Shown: in pieces, positions 6,663-8,445 of the stretch
Layout: each line of letters starts with the position of its first letter
Position numbering within the stretch: the stretch's first letter is position 1
Assembly (NCBI GenBank): GCA_002354135.1
Contig: DEKZ01000055.1
Coordinates: 1-8,445 of the forward strand
Direction of reading: 5' to 3'
Source of the DNA: Massilia sp. UBA2709
GTDB taxonomy: Bacteria > Pseudomonadota > Gammaproteobacteria > Burkholderiales > Burkholderiaceae_D
Length of the DNA: 8,445 nt
The notes under the pieces: generated by a model
Seen by the model: the letters and a program-made list of their open reading frames with translations, nothing else
Told to the model about the DNA's origin: nothing
The model's database searches: none
Made by a program: the position numbers and the translations under genes

Positions 6663-7620
6663 CCCGCAACTCAACAAGAATGGCGAGCTGCAGCACCTGC
6701 TGACCATCGAGGGACTGCCGAAAGCCATCATCAACCACATCCTCGACACCGCATCGAGCTTCGTCGGCATCTCCGACCGCGAAGTGAAGAAGGTGCCGCT
6801 CATGCGCGGCAAGAGCGTGTTCAACCTGTTCTTCGAAAACTCCACGCGCACCCGCACCACCTTCGAGATCGCATCCAAGCGCCTGTCGGCCGACGTCATC
6901 AACCTGAACATCCAGGCCTCGTCGACCTCGAAAGGCGAGTCGCTGCTCGACACCATCGACAACCTGGCGGCCATGCACGCCGACATGTTCGTGGTGCGCC
7001 ACGCGCAGTCGGGCGCGCCCTACCTGATCGCCCAGCACCTGGACAAGACCGGCCAGAAGGACATCCACGTCGTCAACGCCGGCGACGGGCGCCACGCGCA
7101 CCCGACCCAGGGCCTGCTCGACATGTACACGATCCGGCACTACAAGAAGGACTTCACCAACCTGCGCGTGGCCATCGTCGGCGACATCCTGCACAGCCGC
7201 GTGGCGCGTTCGGACATCCATGCGCTGACCACCCTGGGCGTGCCGGAAGTGCGCGCCATCGGGCCGCAGACCCTGCTCCCGGGCGGCCTGGAGCACATGG
7301 GCGTACGCGTGTTCAACAACATGGACGAAGGCCTGAAGGACGTCGACGTGATCATCATGCTGCGACTGCAGAACGAGCGCATGTCGGGCGCGCTGCTGCC
7401 CTCGGCCCAGGAGTACTTCAAGAGCTACGGCCTGACGCCCGAGCGCCTGGCGCTGGCGAAACCGGACGCGATCGTGATGCACCCGGGCCCGATGAACCGC
7501 GGCGTTGAAATCGACTCGGCGGTCGCCGACGGCAAGCAGGCGGTGATCCTGCCGCAGGTGACCTTCGGTATTGCGGTGCGCATGGCAGTGATGAGTATTT
7601 TGGCAGGGACTCACGGATGA
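6643..7620 (+). CDS. pyrB: Aspartate carbamoyltransferase catalytic chain
   Basis: PyrB condenses carbamoyl phosphate with L-aspartate to N-carbamoyl-aspartate, the committed step of pyrimidine synthesis in the cytosol. The protein is 325 aa. Active-site motifs are complete: FENSTRTRTTFE with STRTR at 67-71 (carbamoyl phosphate), SSTSKGES at 93-100 with the mobile-loop Lys97, HPTQGLLD at 153-160, LRLQNER at 240-246 for aspartate, and HPGPMNRG at 280-287. The HPGPMNRG form and the following dihydroorotase-like gene match the class A (Pseudomonas-type) enzymes rather than the E. coli PyrB-PyrI type. About 15 residues precede the region where E. coli PyrB begins; in Pseudomonas such an N-terminal extension takes part in nucleotide regulation, so the same may hold here (inference). 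The start ATG lies within pyrR (20-nt overlap). The stop overlaps the next start as ATGA. No pyrI is visible. Confidence 0.97.
   Translation: MPILNNNPQLNKNGELQHLLTIEGLPKAIINHILDTASSFVGISDREVKKVPLMRGKSVFNLFFENSTRTRTTFEIASKRLSADVINLNIQASSTSKGESLLDTIDNLAAMHADMFVVRHAQSGAPYLIAQHLDKTGQKDIHVVNAGDGRHAHPTQGLLDMYTIRHYKKDFTNLRVAIVGDILHSRVARSDIHALTTLGVPEVRAIGPQTLLPGGLEHMGVRVFNNMDEGLKDVDVIIMLRLQNERMSGALLPSAQEYFKSYGLTPERLALAKPDAIVMHPGPMNRGVEIDSAVADGKQAVILPQVTFGIAVRMAVMSILAGTHG
7605..7610 (+). promoter_or_regulatory. Ribosome binding site of the dihydroorotase-like gene
   Basis: AGGGAC lies 6 nt before the ATG at 7617, inside the last codons of pyrB. Together with the ATGA stop/start overlap it suggests coupled and possibly stoichiometric translation of PyrB and its partner. 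Confidence 0.5.
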
Positions 7621-8445
7621 AATTACATATCAAGAACGGGCGCCTGATCGACCCGGCAAAAGGCATCGACCAGGTGACGGATCTCTTCATTGCGGACGGC
7701 AAGGTGGCCGCGATCGGCGAAGTGCCTGCGGGCTTCACCGCCGATACCAGCATCGACGCGACCGGCCTCGTGGTCGCGCCGGGCCTGGTCGACCTGTCGG
7801 CACGCCTGCGCGAGCCGGGCTACGAATACAAGGCGACGCTGGAATCGGAAATGCAGGCGGCGATCCAGGGCGGCGTGACCACCCTGGTCTGTCCGCCGGA
7901 CACCGACCCGGTGCTGGACGAACCGGGCCTGGTCGAGATGCTCAAGCACCGCGCGCGCAACCTGAACCAGGCCAACGTGCACCCGCTGGGCGCGCTGACC
8001 ATGGGCCTGAAAGGGCAGGCGCTGACGGAAATGGCCGAACTGACCGAGGCCGGCTGCATCGGCTTTGCCCAGGCCGAGGTGCCGATCCTCGACACCAACG
8101 TGCTGCTGCGCGCGCTGCAGTACGCGAAAACCTTCGGCTACACGGTCTGGCTGCGCCCGCAGGACCCGCACATCGGCCGCGGCGGCGTGGCCCACAGCGG
8201 CCCGCTGGCGACGCGCCTCGGCCTGTCCGGCGTGCCGGTGATGGCCGAGACCATCGCCCTGCACACGATCTTCGAGCTGGTGCGCAGCACCGGCGCGCGC
8301 GTGCACCTATGCCGCATGTCGTCCGCCGCCGGTCTCGAGCTGGTGCGCGCCGCCAAGGCCGAAGGCTTGCCGGTCACCTGCGACGTCGGCGTGCACCACC
8401 TGCACATGACCGACGCCGACATCGGCTTCTTTGATTCGAACGCGC
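7617..8445 (+). CDS. pyrC': Non-catalytic dihydroorotase-like protein (PyrC'), 3'-truncated
   Basis: The frame stays open from the ATG at 7617 to the window edge: 276 residues of a protein that is usually about 420. The type I dihydroorotase fold is clear: MKLHIKNGRLIDP, APGLVDL at 54-60, LREPGYE at 64-70, GGVTTLVCPPDT at 85-96. The catalytic residues are missing. The metal-binding HxH before LREPG is Ser61-Ala-Arg63. The usual FSDDG segment is FAQAE at 150-154, the HCED-type His segment is LRPQD at 179-183, and the His of the AHVST-type motif is Arg233. His260-His261 survive. It should therefore not hydrolyse dihydroorotate. In Pseudomonas an inactive PyrC' (also called PyrX) forms a dodecamer with PyrB and is needed for its activity, and the same role is likely here. 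An active pyrC should exist elsewhere. Automated annotation will probably call this plain dihydroorotase. Confidence 0.92.
   Translation, partial: MKLHIKNGRLIDPAKGIDQVTDLFIADGKVAAIGEVPAGFTADTSIDATGLVVAPGLVDLSARLREPGYEYKATLESEMQAAIQGGVTTLVCPPDTDPVLDEPGLVEMLKHRARNLNQANVHPLGALTMGLKGQALTEMAELTEAGCIGFAQAEVPILDTNVLLRALQYAKTFGYTVWLRPQDPHIGRGGVAHSGPLATRLGLSGVPVMAETIALHTIFELVRSTGARVHLCRMSSAAGLELVRAAKAEGLPVTCDVGVHHLHMTDADIGFFDSNA

Noticed and set aside
6625..7614. 329-codon minus-strand frame opposite pyrB
   Set aside because: His/Val/Arg-rich shadow of the pyrB codons with no domain.
7617..8445. Calling the last gene an active dihydroorotase
   Set aside because: The HxH and other metal ligands are replaced, so the fold is right but the activity is unlikely.

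Overview
This GC-rich window has strong G/C third-position bias, which is why long spurious ORFs run opposite the real genes. It looks like a chromosomal segment of a betaproteobacterium, most likely Burkholderiales/Oxalobacteraceae (Massilia- or Herbaspirillum-like). That guess rests on protein style and on the gene order chpA-type kinase / photolyase / yqgE / ruvX / pyrR / pyrB / dihydroorotase-like. It is inference from remembered gene orders, not a database match. The right half closely resembles the Pseudomonas algH-yqgF-pyrR-pyrB-pyrC' cluster.

Layout. (1) 1-3318, plus strand: the last 1105 residues of a very large CheA-type hybrid kinase of the ChpA/PilL (type IV pilus chemosensory) class. 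It has two Hpt modules, an acidic Ala/Pro-rich linker, dimerisation, HATPase, CheW and receiver domains. Its 5' end is outside the window. (2) 3319-3431: a convergent intergenic gap almost filled by two inverted copies of a GTAG-type REP hairpin (REPIN-like, 3326-3436). The right copy runs into the 3' end of the next gene and supplies its stop codon. (3) 3432-4898, minus strand: a class I CPD photolyase. (4) 4899-5096: a divergent intergenic region holding the starts of phr and the pyr cluster, with small dyads but no convincing complete promoter. (5) 5097-8445, plus strand: five tightly packed genes, yqgE, ruvX (yqgF), pyrR, pyrB and a dihydroorotase-like gene that runs off the right edge. 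Three junctions overlap (14, 20 and 4 nt); yqgE/ruvX is either a 2-nt gap or a 4-nt overlap.

How they work together. PyrB (aspartate transcarbamoylase) performs the committed step of pyrimidine synthesis. The following dihydroorotase homologue has lost the metal-binding HxH and other ligands, so it is probably a structural partner of PyrB rather than an enzyme, as known for Pseudomonas PyrC'. PyrR is a PRPP-binding regulator/uracil phosphoribosyltransferase homologue. YqgE and RuvX are conserved housekeeping neighbours. The kinase and the photolyase are functionally unrelated to the cluster.

Most of the window is ordinary conserved chromosome. The points most worth a second look are a tandem FliM/CheZ-like peptide motif in the kinase linker, the REP element that provides the photolyase stop codon, and the catalytically dead dihydroorotase overlapping pyrB.
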